Assembly: GCA_031841125.1 (NCBI GenBank)
Contig: CM063109.1
Location: 34,600,038 to 34,664,037 of the forward strand
Reading direction: 5' to 3'
From: Acanthococcus lagerstroemiae
Taxonomy: Eukaryota > Arthropoda > Insecta > Hemiptera > Eriococcidae
Length of the DNA: 64,000 bases
This document shows positions 22,840 through 34,781 of this stretch, in pieces. The notes under the pieces are model-generated. The model was given only the letters and a program-made list of their open reading frames with translations, made no database searches and had not been told where the DNA came from. Position numbers and translations under genes: made by a program. Every line of letters begins with the position of its first letter. The stretch's first letter is position 1.

Positions 22840-24020
22840 TTCGATGAGATTCTTCGGAAATTATCGGAGTTGTTTTCCGAGAATTTCCGATGTAATTCTT
22901 TAAAAATTATCTGAAAATTTTCCCGAAGATTTTCGAGGAAATTCTCTGGAAACCGCTGGATTTTTTTCTGAACATTTCCGATGAAATTCTTCGGAAATTA
23001 TCACATTTTTTCTCCAAGAATTTTAATTAATTCCTGGGAAGTTGGAAATCGTTGGAGATTTTCCCCGAACATGCTTGACGAAAATCTCTGGAAAGCATCA
23101 AAATGTTTTGTAAGGATATCCTTCTAAAATCATCAGACGTACTTCTCGATGATGATTCTTGATAAAATTGTTTGGAATCATTGGAGATTTTCCCGAAAAT
23201 TTCTGACAAAATTCGCCTGATGATCGGAAATTTACCCTCATGAAATTCCTTGGATATAATCGAAAGTTTTTTCTGAAGATTTTTGGTACAATTCTTCAGA
23301 TTTCTTGATGTTAATTCCCGAGTGTTTTCAATAAAATTTTCCAAAAATTATCAGGGAATTTCCTCGAAGAATTTTTATGAAATTTTTTGGAAAACAATAG
23401 AGACTTATTTTAAAGATTTCCGAAGCTTTTCGATGAAATTCTTCAAAAATTGTCAGGAAATTTTCTCGAAGAATGCTGATGAACTTTCTTAGAAAACATT
23501 GAAAATCCTTCGGAAATTATCGGCGTTGTTTTCCGAAAATTTCCTGTGCAATTCTTCAAAAATTATCAGAAAATTTTCCCGAGGATTTTTGAGAAAATTC
23601 TTTAAAGAACACTGTACTTTTTCTGAATATTCCCGATGAAATTCTCCGGTAATCATCAGATTTTTTCCAAGATTTCCGATTAATTCCTTAGAAATCATTG
23701 GAGATTTTCTCCGGACATTTCTGACGAAAATCTCTGAAAAGCATCAACATTTTTTCTACTTTCCAAAATCATCAGAGTACTTCTGGATGAGTATTCCGAT
23801 TCTTGATGGAATTATTTGGAATCGTTGGAGATTTTTCCTACAATTTCTGACAAAATTCGCCTAAAGTCATTGGAGATATTTCTCAATGATGTCCGATGAA
23901 ATTCTTCAAAAATTATCGCAAATTTTTCCTGAATAGGAGATTTTTCTCGAAGATTTCCGATGAAATTCTTCGGAGATTTAGAAAATTTTCCCAGAAGATG
24001 CTTGATAAAATTCTTATGCA
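22840..24020 (-). repeat. ~47-bp tandem repeats, right arm (inverted) orientation
   Basis: The same unit appears in the opposite orientation: CCGATGAAATTCTTCGGAAA with TTATCGGAG and TTTTCCCGAAGATTT. Cores lie at about 22845, 22980, 23635, 23890 and 23960. The switch of orientation falls between about 22660 and 22840. The two arms can therefore pair with each other over roughly 0.8-1.1 kb, with many mismatches. Confidence 0.75.
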
Positions 24021-24194
24021 ATTGTTATTGCCACAAAATCATCACTCGCGTTCACATCCATCATTTATGAAATATTGCGGAAACTGCTGCTGCTACGACG
24101 TATTGCTGCTTGTCTGCCAGGTATCTTGACGCGGCAGCAATTTGTCGACTGCAGTTTTGCTGCCGTCGATTTGACGCTCGTGTGACATAGTCCT

Positions 24195-26842
24195 TTATGA
24201 TCGTGGATTTATTCCACCAGCACTTGGTCAGTTTATTCAGTTGACGTAAATCTTCCCGCATCTAGAATACAGTAAAATGTGATATCCGAAAAGGTGAAAA
24301 TAACAACACAAAATACGTTCTTTCTCTTGTCAATGGTGACACTCCGCCACAACTTCCTCTAGCCTATATGTAGACGCAGAGACCCAAATTTAATTCATAA
24401 CCGCAACCGTACGAAGAAATAATCCAGGAACCATGTGAGGTCTACGAACAGAAATATCTCGAAAAGATTCTGCGACACAAAGACGAGACAAAAAGATGAA
24501 ATCTATAAGCAAATTTCGGCCGCTATTGTTTGTTCGCCGGTAGCTTTAACGCTTCTCGAAAAGCGGAAATGGCAGATTTTAGTTAATTCGCTCGCCTTTG
24601 AGGAACTCAATGCTCGACGCTCGTAAATTTCGTAACACGTAATTGAAGAAAATACGTAGAAATTGGTCTGCTTCGCCATCGTGTCGGGCGACAAAGACAA
24701 ATCCGAGTTTAATTATATCTTGTACGAAACATCTATACACAGTTCGTCTTTATTTTTTCTACAAGGAACTAACTACGTATAGAAAAAAACGGGAGGAAAA
24801 AGTTTTTAAGCTTGCAAACGGCACTTTTTTTTTCTTTCTTTCTTTCATAATGATAACATTTTACCGAAAAGAAGGAAAAGGGAATCGCGAGAATTATGTA
24901 TATTAATGAAGAATTCTCAAGCCAGAAAAAACTGCGGTGTATCAAATTTATCGACATAATTTTTGATCCATAAATTATAAAGAACAGTATTAGTTTTCTT
25001 CATTTACGTCTACTGCGTTCCAACTGAGGACGAATTTTCAAAACATTTTGAGAAAAATTCGCATTTCAAATGCGATTGAAACGAAAATATTATTTTCAGC
25101 TAGGATAAACACGCAGTGTCCTAAATGAAACGTATATTTTGGAGGCCTTTGGGTGCAGAAATGTTCGAAATTTCTTCAATAATGAGACTCGTTGTCGTCT
25201 AAAAGGATCTGGCTCATTAGTTCTGAAAATGTCATAGTATAATTCCAACTTTCATAATCGGTATAATTTTATGAGAATACCTACATAAATCTCTTACACA
25301 CTTCGTTAAGTCTTAAGGAACCCGAAGTGATATTATTGGGACTGCAAGCGCGAAAGAGTCGCCCTCTACAATTTCAAGCCCGTGGAAAAAAAGGAACTAC
25401 TGAAACCCTACACATTTTGAAAAAATTTATCAGATTGAAATAATAATGCTCTCAATGGAAAGGAAATTTTATGTACTACAAATTTTGTTTCATTCATTTT
25501 TTCGAAAAACTCTTTCGTTTTCATAGTATTTTGAAATTTCTTCATACGTCTGTAAATGAAATATTCCCCTTGATCAGGGTTTCAAGGTAAACGACAGCAG
25601 CGCGCCACCGCTTCTAACAGCCCCAATAGAAGTTGCTCTATGATTTCTAGTTTAGACCCACAGCACTGTCCAATAGGCCAATAGGATGGATTAAAACTTT
25701 TTTTTAGGAATTAGAAGATGGCGGTTACGGAGAAGTTGCCTTTTGGGAACCTGCAAATGAGTGTATTAATAATTTTTAGTAATCCTGAATTTTTCAGTTC
25801 GTTAAATTATTTTGAAAATGTAACAGGGAATTTCCCACAAAGCTTGTACTTAAATTGTTTATTTTTTGAGAATATTAAAATTTGAGTTGGTCGAGAAAAA
25901 TTGGTTTGGGTACGATAATTGGTTATCATCAGCTAACCAATCTAATGACTCCACAATAACTTATGAGAAAGAAAAGGAAAGGTAAAAGGTCAGTACACCT
26001 AACAAATTTTATTGACGTCAGCGAACTTTTTTCATTTTTTTTTTTCTATAAACTTTTGTGCAGATATTTAATTGGTTAGCTAGTGAGAACCAGTTTTCCT
26101 TAATCTATTAATCAGTATCCTTTATTGAGAATAGTTACAACCAGTTGTGCTTAATTACTTTTACATTATCTGTGGTTATTGGGCTCAAGCCCCTCCCGGC
26201 CCGTGGAGAAAAGGATTGCTATAGGCGCTCCCTTGATAGCTATTTTTTGAAAATGTTGACTTCTAAAAAATCTATTTACATTATCCCCGATCTTATTTTC
26301 TGGTATCTCCGATTTCTTTTGTATTCAAAAAGTTGCTAAACAGTTGTATAATATGTCCATCTTTCGTCTTTTGTCCCACTTCCGCGAATTAACCTTGCAC
26401 ACCCTGCTTAATACCAACTCACTCCAGGAAGATATCGATTTGTTCACAGGCTTTGTTTTGAATACTGCCATAGATCTGGCACTAGAAAATAATAATTGGG
26501 AGATAATAAATATGCTTATACATGAGGATCAAGGACTTAGATTTCCAATAGTAAATAATGTTTTGAAGATAATAAAAATTCTTACCCAGGAATAGGGATA
26601 AAACCGATACCTGCTTGGGAGAAAGGCAATTACATGCTACTATTTTCTTGATAAAAAAGTGAAGGCCACTGAAATTTCCATCCACAGCTCCGGAACAACA
26701 AGCGAACCATCTCATGGTAGTCATATGGCATCAAAATTGCATTAAAAGCACGCAGTACAGCCCTCAACCGAGATCGCAAAACCAACTCGCCTTCAGACTT
26801 CCTCGAATACAAGAAGCTCCGAGCGAAGGCACGTGTCCTTCT
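24195..26842. other. No recognised gene
   Basis: About 2.6 kb without a supportable feature. Short frames such as 26344-26595 (+, 83 codons, Leu/Ile/Asn-rich, soluble-looking), 26630-26812 (-) and 24061-24261 (-) have no domain I recognise. Simple T-runs are frequent. If a host exon exists in the window, this and 35.3-38.3 kb are the least-repetitive places to look. Confidence 0.4.
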
Positions 26843-27420
26843 CAGTGTTGGGCAGTATCTAAATACATTTTGTATTCGTAACTACAGAATACAGATACAG
26901 TATTCCACTACAACTTTTAAATACTGTATCTGTTGTTGTATCCGTTTACAAATACAACCACTGTGTTTATAGTTGTATTTGTTCACAAATACAACTACTA
27001 CTACTGTATCTGTGGATTTGAATTTGTCATAAAAAATTGAGTAATAATTTGCACCATTCCCGAAGCTCTCCGAAAATTTTTTCGCCTCAAAAAACACATG
27101 ATTGAAAAATTGGAAAAAAAAAATCAAAAACTTATAATTCTCAAAATTGGGGAAAAATCAAAAATTTAAAGTTTATGTTCAAATTTGGCGGCGACACTCC
27201 GTTTCCGAGGATCCGAATATTCCAAAATGTTGGCGAAATTGGTCAAAATGACTGTATAGCTCGATTTTGACGACAGATTTTAATTTATCACAGGAAATGA
27301 AGTAATTAGCATCACTCCCGAGGCCGAGACTCTCCGAAAATTTTTTCGTTCCAAAATACACAGAAGTTTTCAAACTTGGAAAAAATATTTTTTCTAAAGG
27401 ACCAGTGCTTTTAACCATGC
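26843..27420. mobile_element. hAT-like left end with an internal direct repeat
   Basis: CAGTGTTGGGCAGTATCTAA (26843) is a typical hAT terminus. It is followed by subterminal repeats of AATACAG, GTATCTG and AAATACAAC. Inside, two diverged ~115-bp copies (27010-27130 and 27285-27400) share CACTCCCGAGG-like and CTCTCCGAAAATTTTTTCG words. No right-hand terminus ending in CACTG and no transposase was found, so the copy is truncated at an undefined point. Confidence 0.5.
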
Positions 27421-27829
27421 ATTTGTAATTTTTGCGTTTATTTTTCTTTTTTTGTTCGATTATCAAAAGATATTAATTGGCTAAGGTATGTTGCTGCTTA
27501 CCGAATTTAAATCGTACTTTTGAATAGGTTTAGGGGACTCCAAAAATGAAATGCTACTTAGATTCGAGTAGAAATAAGGGGAAATGAAGAAAAGACTGGG
27601 AAATGAGGACCGCTCCCAATCCTAATCTTGATCTTGTCAGTTCGTCCCCAATGCAGAACGATACTTGATCATGAGTAATACCATATCTGTTTTAATGCAG
27701 TAATCATAATTACCTATATCTAGTTGTGAAGTAGATTTGTTACAATATTGGTACATTCACCTTTGCCTACTATGCTTTCTGGGTGATGAAGTTCCGCTGC
27801 GTAAGCCCTACAAAACTTTTTTTTTTTTA
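27421..27829. other. No gene seen
   Basis: AT-rich spacer with an A/T homopolymer at about 27820. No feature is supportable. Confidence 0.45.
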
Positions 27830-28500
27830 AATTACAGTTATGATACTCTTTACCTTTTTCCTTAGGTTGTGTTCTTGAGTGTCGTAGTTACCAGTTCTTG
27901 GTCTGCGTTCTTCTGCTGTACGCTTTTTGATGACCAAGCTCCAATTTTGCTTCGAAGTTACACTTCTAATGTTCGAAAACTTTGTTTCTTCACTGGCTTC
28001 ATTATTTTTTAAAGTTCTTCCAATATTTCGAAAATCATGTACCATGTGTATAGGACTATCATCTGTCTGTCAGATTCTGACTGTTCCATTTTTGGTCCAT
28101 ACAAATTTTATAATTTCTTCTCTTGTCAATTCCTTGGCCTTGTTCGTTTCGTCTGCTTTGTGGGATGTGCGTCATAATATGTAGGAAGGGTCGGGTTACA
28201 TTCAAATTCTCTTCCACTCAAATTGATTTTTTTTTTTTTGAAGCAACGATGGAAACAAGTTTTATTTTGTAATTGACAAACTTCGCAGTTGTTGGGGGCG
28301 CATCGTTGTTTGTTTGTAACTTATGAGCAGCTGCAATATCTTCGTCTTTGATACTCATTTCCAGTTTTTCTACTACTTCTTTCACCATGTTCATTTTCAC
28401 TTTGCTTCGAAGATACGCCTTTAATAACAAGGTTGTTTTTTCTACAATATTTTTTTAAGTTCTCAATTTGCCCCTTCAAAAGTGCGTTTTCCTTCTTTGA
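27830..28500 (-). pseudogene. L1/RTE-type ORF1 remnant
   Basis: This is an RNA-binding ORF1 in pieces. NLVIKGV (about 28430) is followed by VVEKLEMSIKDEDIAAAHKL and TAKFVNYKIKL (28218-28430). After a frameshift it reads LTREEIIKFVWTKNGTVRI (about 28140-28070), and then MVHDFRNIGRTLKNNE (27827-28045). The order 'IKG', 'DI..AHKL', 'VKFVNYK' and 'W.KNG.V.IR' matches the RRM-like and C-terminal domains of such ORF1 proteins. It lies 3' of the RTE ORF2 at 28765-31060 on the same strand, so it belongs to a different copy. Confidence 0.65.
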
Positions 28501-28764
28501 TTACTTTTAAATCCAAACATAAGGCTTCACCTTTTTTTCAATTGGGTTAAACGTGAATTGGTACTGTCATTTCTTTAGTTTCTGTTGCTATCGACTTTAC
28601 CTTATTTACCGTATTTTATCGAATTTAAAATGCCTTCGATTCTACGACGCATCCAAAATTGGAAGAAGGCATTTAAGCAAAAAATTTAAGCACTTTAATG
28701 AAAGACGCACTAGTTTTATAATAATATTTAGTTTCCACAATCGCACCTTCAAAGAGCGGTTAAT

Positions 28765-31060
28765 ATTCTGAGTATGCTCTCGGCCCGTAGTAGGCAAAGG
28801 TATGCCTCACCCTCGCCCATTCCTTGCGCTCTTGTGCCACTCATTGGTAAAGCTTATTTCATAGAAATCGACCGATTTCGTCCCTCCACCTAGTTTTTGG
28901 TTTGCCCTTTTTTCGTTTGAATTGGTTTAAATACCAAAAGGTAGCTTGATAGGTTATTCTATCTTGAGGTAGTCTGCCTATATGTCTCGCCCACCCCCAT
29001 TTTAAATTTCGGATTGATTGTACACAGTTTTTGATATTTTTTCCAAGTGTTTTATACACTGACTTGGTCATGAATTTTTAAGTCTAGAATCGATCTCATC
29101 ATGGAGTTTTGGGTTGTCTCAATTTTCTTCATTTGTCTGAAAGTAGGGGACTAAGTGTAAGAACCATATGTCAAAACTGGTGTTGTGCATATTATATTGA
29201 AGATTTCGCCTTTTTTTGAATTTTCCTTTAAAGATGTGGTTTAGTGTCCTAAGCTTCTTCCAAGCCAGTGTGATCCTACGTTTATTCTCTTTTCGGATCC
29301 CGTTTTCTAGTGAGATTAGTTGGCCCAAGTATACTGTTTCTGGGACTACTTCAAGATTTTTGTTTCCTATCTTGATTTTTGTTGGGTTCGTTCGGGTTGT
29401 TATGATTTTTGATTTATCGGTGTTTCTTGTTAATCCTGCTGTTTTTCCAATTTTGTTGAGTTCGTGTATCATTTCCTCTAGCCCCCTCATTGAGTTTCAT
29501 ATTAAAGCAATGCCGTCTGAAAATCTTAAGTTTGAGACTCTGGTTCCATTTAAATTTATACCTTTATTTTCCCAATTAAGTTTTCTAAATATTTCCTCCA
29601 ATTACAGATTAAAAAGGATGGGTGACAGTGGGTCGCCCCGTCGGACTCCTTTCCCGATTTCGAAGTAATTACCATTTTTGTCGGTAATGATTTTGCTTTT
29701 TGGTCCCGGATACTCTTTTATTAGCTCCGTGATTTGAACGGGTACTCCCTGATTCTTTAGTGATTCCAAAATAAAGCAATGATCTAAGGAATCGAATGCT
29801 TTATTATAGTCAATAAATGCAATGCTTGTGTTGAGGCCGTATTCCAAGGATTTAGTTTATCGTATGAAGATGGTCCAATGCAGAGAAATTTTTCTTAAAG
29901 CCCGCTTGGTTGGGAGGTTGTTGAGTATCTAAATAATACCTGATTCTCGTTTCGATTAGTTTCGAGAAAATTGAGAAGGTGGGAGATAAGCTTATTGGCC
30001 TGTAGTTCCAAATAAGGTGTCTATTTCCTTTTTTATGTGGGAGAATTATATCTGACAGTTTCCAGTTTTTGGGTATTATGCCTGAAGTCAAAATTTTATT
30101 GAAAAGGGAAGTAAGTGTTTTTGTCATTTCCTCCCCTCCGTAGGTTATGTGTTCGTTGTTTATTCCGCCATCTCCTGGTGTCTAATTTTTTCAGATTTTT
30201 AATCACATATTCTACTTTAGAGTACGAGTAAATGGTGGTTCTGGTTCGCTTATCTCAGTGGGTGAGCTGGTTTGAAGTGATCTGCTGGTCGTTGTTTTGG
30301 ATGAGTAAAGATCTTTATTAAATTCTGTGGATTTCGTCCCGATCATAGGTCCTGTTTTCTTCATTGTTTAGTAGATATGTGGTTAATTGGGTTCCAAGTA
30401 ATAGACTTCGGTTCAGTTTTTTCATATTCTTTGTACTTTCCAAAGTTGAACTGATCCAGATCTGTTCTCCAACGTTCTTCTTTTCCTTTTTGTATGGCTC
30501 TTATTTTATTTTTTTTATACCATGTTCAGTTCGACCCTGTCAGTAAGATTTTTTTTTTGTGGAATAGTCTCTTTCTTGTATCCCATAATCGTTTTAAATT
30601 TTCTTTTGTAGTTATTGTAGGTGGAGTTTGTTCACCTTCTTTGTTGTTTTTGTTGCCTGAACTTTCTTGTATAGCCATACAGAGAGCCTTCCGTGGATGC
30701 AGTTGTGGGAGCATGGACCTGGATCAGCGTCAAATGATTATTTTGTATTTTGAGTTTTAAAGTGGCTATCCTGTCGGATATTTCTTTTATTTCCGTGAGG
30801 TTATTTGTAAACTTTGGGCTAATTAGAAAACGTACCCTCCTTTGCCCCAGGTTGTTACCTGTATGGAAGAAGATGCAGTTGTTTTTTGTTTGATAGATTT
30901 TTTCTTCAATTCTACGTACTTCCGAAATACTTAAAATATCTAGTTGAACTTCTACCATAGCCTCTTCCAGTGCTTTTAGATTTTATGAGCTTTTTAGAGT
31001 CCTTACATTTAGTGTGCCTATTTTTAGGTCCAAATTTTTCTTTTTCTTTTTTTCCTTTTT
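28765..31060 (-). pseudogene. RTE-type ORF2 (endonuclease-RT), internally deleted
   Basis: The ORF2 begins near 31035 with LKIGTLNVRTLKSS (one stop inside), then VQLDILSISEVRRIEE and LTLIQVHAPT (30632-30958). The second half of the endonuclease is deleted. The RT follows with TLTSLFNKILTSGIIP, NYRPISLSPTFSIFSKLIE and QAGFKKNFSALDHLHTIN (29852-30127), then IAFIDYNKAFDSLDH and GKGVRRGDPLSPILFNL (29602-29847). The catalytic box is mutated to FSDG (about 29525). The thumb is RRITLAWKKLRTLNHI (29119-29490), and the tail WARHIGRLPQDRITY with KPKTRWRDEIGRF (28859-29071) extends to about 28770. A 5' leader probably reaches 31260. Confidence 0.85.
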
Positions 31061-31534
31061 GATTATTTCGTAATTTCGTTCTATTTTGATTTCTGTGTTG
31101 GTTTTGTCACAGTCTGGTTGAAAGGAGCGATTGGGTTGTGAAGTAGGAGTGGGAGACGTCCTCGCTGACCAAACCTACCGGGGTATGGAGCCTGTGGGTT
31201 GAGAGTGTACTCAGTTCTTGTTTTGCGCCCGCTGGCTGGTTCCGTTATTCTGGTTTTGCTTCGAACTAAACGTGAATTTTTCGAATATAGGTTGTCTGTG
31301 GAATTGGTCTGGTGAAGTTCCTCGCAGACTGATGATAGGATAGGAAAATGAAAAAATATTTGATAACCACCATGTCACAGTGTACACAGTAGGTTTTTAC
31401 GAAGTTTAAAAAGCAATACATACTTGGAAATAAAACAGTTTCGATCCCATTTAGATAATAGCCATAGCCATACTCCATTACAATGATAATACCTAATGTT
31501 AAGGAGAGACTGAATTTGGGGTGGATATGAAATG

Positions 31535-31700
31535 CAGATGATCGTTTTTGCGGGGAATTAGTTATGCAAAAAGTGAGACATACGAGCCACCATTTTTGCG
31601 GGGAATCGCGTATGCAAAAGATGAGACACATGTGATGGAAGAAAATGCTGGCAATTATTTTGTTTTCGGAGAATTGGTTATGTAAAAGAAAGACACCATT
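31535..31700 (+). repeat. Three-unit tandem repeat
   Basis: Three diverged ~50-65-bp units each carry TTTGCGGGGAAT or TTTCGGAGAATTGG, then TATGCAAAA and AGACA. The first two units lie at about 31540-31632 and the third at 31655-31700. The minus-strand frame here merely repeats a CxTFCI-x-SPQK word and is not a gene. Confidence 0.6.
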
Positions 31701-32559
31701 GCAGTATATGGTTTTATTTTAAAGGTCAGAAATTTGATAAATGTTAATATCCTTCTAAACTTGAGTGATTAAGAGTGAACAGTAAAACGTGTGAACGGCG
31801 GTGAGTGAATTAGTAGGATTCTGAAAACCGAATCCGTAAATCCAAAGATTCAAATTCGTGGAATCCGAATCCAGGAAAAAATGATTCAGAAGCGGCTTTG
31901 GAACCGGAGATTCTGTTCCGGATTCATCTCCATCTCTGTTGTTAATATACAGTTTTCTGCTTCTCTGGCCAAATGAGGTTATTCGGCGATTCGCGTAAAG
32001 TTGGCCGAATTATTCGAATTCGGGAATCAATATAGTCGCCGGAGGGGGTATATTCACTTTTTTTTTTCGTTCATAGACATAGCTGATCAGCGAATGCACA
32101 CAGTGTTTGGTTTCATTACGATCTTTCGATGGGGATAGCTGTGTTCACATTCTGTTAGCCCAGTCTGTCATGCATCATGTCGTGATAATTTTTTCTGATA
32201 TTTCCTAATTTCATGATATAACCCATTATTAGGAGATCGTAGAGCCATAAGAAATGTGATAACTAGAAAACGACTTAGCGTTTATGAGGAGTGAATAGTC
32301 TTTTTCATCTCCATTTCCATTTTGTTCCTTCGTCTTCTCGTGTTGTTTTTTCTGCTCGTTTAGTAGTTGGTTAGCGAATAGCGAGTGTGCTAGAATTCTT
32401 AGCTAATTTACTTTTGCTTTCCTATTGTTGTTGGACTCGTCATTCTGTAATTTGTAATAGACTGTACTAGACAGCATGAGTATAAAGTGACGAAATATGC
32501 TAAGCGATATTAGTTCCTTCGTTGCTGAGCAATAACGATGTTATAAATCTTGATTAAAA
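31701..32559. other. No gene seen
   Basis: Non-coding. It includes a stretch rich in GGATTC/GAATCC words (31815-31930), similar to the one inside the Helitron at 43980-44560, which may mark a shared repeat family. Confidence 0.4.
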
Positions 32560-33560
32560 AAAACATAAAATGACATAATTACCCATAATCTTCAAGATCA
32601 CAAGTCGCTGCAGGTTGCCTACCCGGCCCCTTAATTACTCAATTTTCCAGGGGTAGCGGTTGTGGAGGAAGCTCCTAAAGAGGGAGGAGAGCCCTTGGAA
32701 AATTGCAGGGGCAGAACAACTACTTTTAAGGATATAATCTGTTCTAACATAGAAGATCTCCAAGTTTTAAGACATAACTGACATAATAAGACATAAAAAG
32801 ACATAATTACCCATGATCTCCAAGATCTCAAGTCAAAAGATATAAAATGACATAGCTCTCTATATATTAAAAACCAGAACTCTTCCCCCCTCCGCCACTC
32901 TACCTTAAAACCGCACTGCGGGTTGCCTACCTAAAAATTAGAAAAATTGCAGGGGCAGATCAGCTACTTTCAAGGACATAATCTGTTCTAACATAAAAGA
33001 TCTCCAAGTTTTAAGACATAACTGACATAAAAAAGACATAAAATGACATAATTACCCATAATCTTCAAGATTACAAGTTGCTGAAGGTTGCCTACCCAAC
33101 CCATTGATTGCTCAATTTTCCAGGGGTAGCCGACCCTCAGGAGGGGGTTCATGGTTGAGAAGGCAGCTCCTGAAGGGGGAAGAGGGCCCCTGTAAGGGCG
33201 TGGGCTGTGGACGGAGATAAAGTCCCTGGGTGGGGCGGGAGTAAGAGGACCTGGTGGAGGAGAAAGTGCTTGGTGAGAGGTGAGGACAAGGGCTCTGAAA
33301 GGAGATGAAGCCCAGGGGGTAGTGGTGGGTGAGAGGTCCTCATGGTGGAGGAAATCCTTGGTAGGAGAGGGTGGCCATTGAGGAAGGAGGAGGTAGTGCT
33401 GTTCTAATATAAAAGGTCTCCAAGTTTTAAGACATAACCAACATATAATAAGACATAAAAAGACATAAAATGACGTAATTACCCATCATCTTCAAGATCA
33501 CAAGTCGCTGCAGGTTGCTTACCCGGCCCCTTAATTACTGAATTTTCCAGGGGTAGCCTA
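32560..33560 (+). repeat. Diverged long direct repeats
   Basis: A segment containing GACATAAAATGACATAATTA, CCCATAATCTTCAAGAT, CAAGTCGCTGCAGGTTGCCT and CTCAATTTTCCAGGGGTAGC occurs at about 32570-32660, 33030-33130 and 33460-33560. A linked part, AGATCTCCAAGTTTTAAGAC, recurs at about 32755, 33000 and 33410. The copies form an irregular tandem array leading into the G-rich minisatellite. A Helitron-like TCTCTATATATTAAAA start lies at 32857 but is preceded by C, not A. Confidence 0.7.
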
Positions 33561-34620
33561 CCCTCAGGAAGGGTTTATGGTTGTGGAGGAAGCTCCTGAA
33601 GGGGGAGGAGAGCCCCTGTGGGAGCGTGGGTTGTGGACGAAGATGAAGGCCCTGGATGGGGCGGGAGTAAGAGGACCTGGTGGAGGAGAAAGTCCTTGGT
33701 GAGAGAGGGGACCTTGGAGAGAAATGGCCGTGGTGCGGGAGGGGCTGGCGGCGGGGTGGGGTCTTGAGGGAGAAGGGCGCTCGGGGGGGGGTCAGGCATC
33801 TTCCAGGGGGTTGGAGGGCCATAGTGAGGACAGGGGCTCTGATGGGAGATGAAGCCCAGGGGGTAGTGGTGGGTGAGAGGTCCTCGTGGCGGAGGAAATC
33901 CTTGGTAGGAGAGGGTGGGCATTGAGGAAGGAGGAGGTAGTGGTGGCTGAGGATCCTAGAGGGGCAGTAACATTTTGGTAGATAAAGGCCCGGGGGTGTA
34001 AGAGGTACTCATGGTGGAAGAGGGAGCTCCTGAAAGGAAGGAAAACCACGGCGGTGGCGGGGACTGTAGAGGAAGATAAAGGTCTCGGGGGGATGGTGTG
34101 TAAGAGGTCCTGATGGAGGAGGAAGTCCTTGGTGAGAGAGGCGGCCGGGAAGGCGAATGAAGGCCCTGATGCGAAAGGTTCTGGTCCCGGGCATGTGGTC
34201 TTGAAGGAAAGGGTTCTCGTGGAGTAGGGTTGGTCATGGTGGTGGAAGCTCCTGGTTGGAGGACCAGGAGATCTTCGTGGTGGTTGAGCGAGGAGGCCGT
34301 AGGGCGATGGAGCCGCAGAAGGGGAAGGCTGTAGAGAGGGACTAAGGCCGCCATTGGGGAGGTCGTAGTGATGGGTGAAGAGGTCTTGGTGGGGGTGTGG
34401 TACGTGAACGAAAATGAAGCCAAAGTGGTGTGGGGTGGTCGAAGGACGTGGTCCTAATGGAGGGCACTCGTGGTGGAAGTGGGTGATCCGGGGAGACGGA
34501 GAGCAACCATGGTCAACGACGGGGTCGTGGTGGAGGAGGAGGAGGATCGTGATGAAGAAAGGATGGAAGAGGGTTCATGGTGGAAGATTGAGGACTGCTG
34601 ATAGAGGGGGAGCAAAAGAA
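33130..34620 (+). repeat. G-rich minisatellite
   Basis: About 1.5 kb with a strongly G/A-biased plus strand, in sharp contrast to the AT-rich surroundings. Diverged repeated words include GTGAGAGGTCCTCGTGGCGG, AGGACCTGGTGGAGGAGAAA, AAGCCCAGGGGGTAGTGGTG and GGAAGCTCCTGAAGGGGG. Complementary frames are open on the minus strand in several phases and give Pro/Leu/Ser-rich products (for example 33956-34423). Such multi-phase openness is expected of a repeat without stop codons and is not evidence for a protein. Confidence 0.75.
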
Positions 34621-34680
34621 GCACAAAGCAAATCTCAACTCAGGAACAAAAGTTTCAGACCACACACTGAGGACTGTGGC

Positions 34681-34781
34681 GGTTGGACGAGGCGCGAAGC
34701 GCCGAGTAAGGCCGGCACGAGCGAAGCGAGTGACGGCGGGGGGGTTGGGCCGCGAAGCGGCCAGGGGGCGAAGCCCCCTAG
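34681..34781 (+). mobile_element. Helitron 3' terminus with stacked GCGAAGC hairpins
   Basis: Three perfect hairpins follow each other: GGCGCGAAGCGCC (34691-34703), GGCCGCGAAGCGGCC (34748-34762) and GGGGGCGAAGCCCCC (34764-34778). The sequence then ends CTAG (34778-34781) followed by T. A hairpin with a CTRR end and a T flank is the Helitron 3' signature. The matching 5' end is uncertain: the best candidate is 32857, which would make a ~1.9-kb element including the minisatellite, but the base before it is not A. Confidence 0.6.

Larger units (their letters stand above)
21315..24194. mobile_element. FB-like element with Harbinger-type ends and inverted tandem-repeat arms
   Basis: The left 49-bp end (21315-21363) starts AGGGCTATGTCACACGAGCG and the right end (24146-24194) is its near-perfect reverse complement. 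Both contain the word GTCAAATCGACGGCAGCAAA. The flanking triplets are CTA (21312-21314) and TTA (24195-24197), a possible diverged 3-bp TWA-type duplication as used by PIF/Harbinger. The terminal motif also resembles that superfamily. No transposase was found. Instead the interior is packed with diverged ~47-bp repeats in head-to-head orientation (see the two repeat entries). This is an architecture like the Drosophila FB foldback elements, but with Harbinger-like tips. Confidence 0.8.

Noticed and set aside
21880..24020. Regular ~47-bp repeats as a CRISPR array
   Set aside because: There are no conserved repeat/unique spacer units, repeats are diverged throughout, orientation flips, and the DNA is eukaryotic.
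21750..24021. Series of 60-127-codon frames on both strands (Phe/Ser/Lys-rich) as a multigene family
   Set aside because: They are translations of the ~47-bp tandem repeat in successive phases, not genes.
32857..32876. TCTCTATATATTAAAA as a firm Helitron 5' end
   Set aside because: The preceding base is C rather than A, and repeats from inside the would-be element also occur to its left; kept only as a candidate.
33535..34423. Proline/leucine-rich open frames on the minus strand as a secreted or collagen-like protein
   Set aside because: The frames overlap in several phases and follow a G-rich minisatellite that simply lacks stops; no start context, signal peptide or domain supports a protein.
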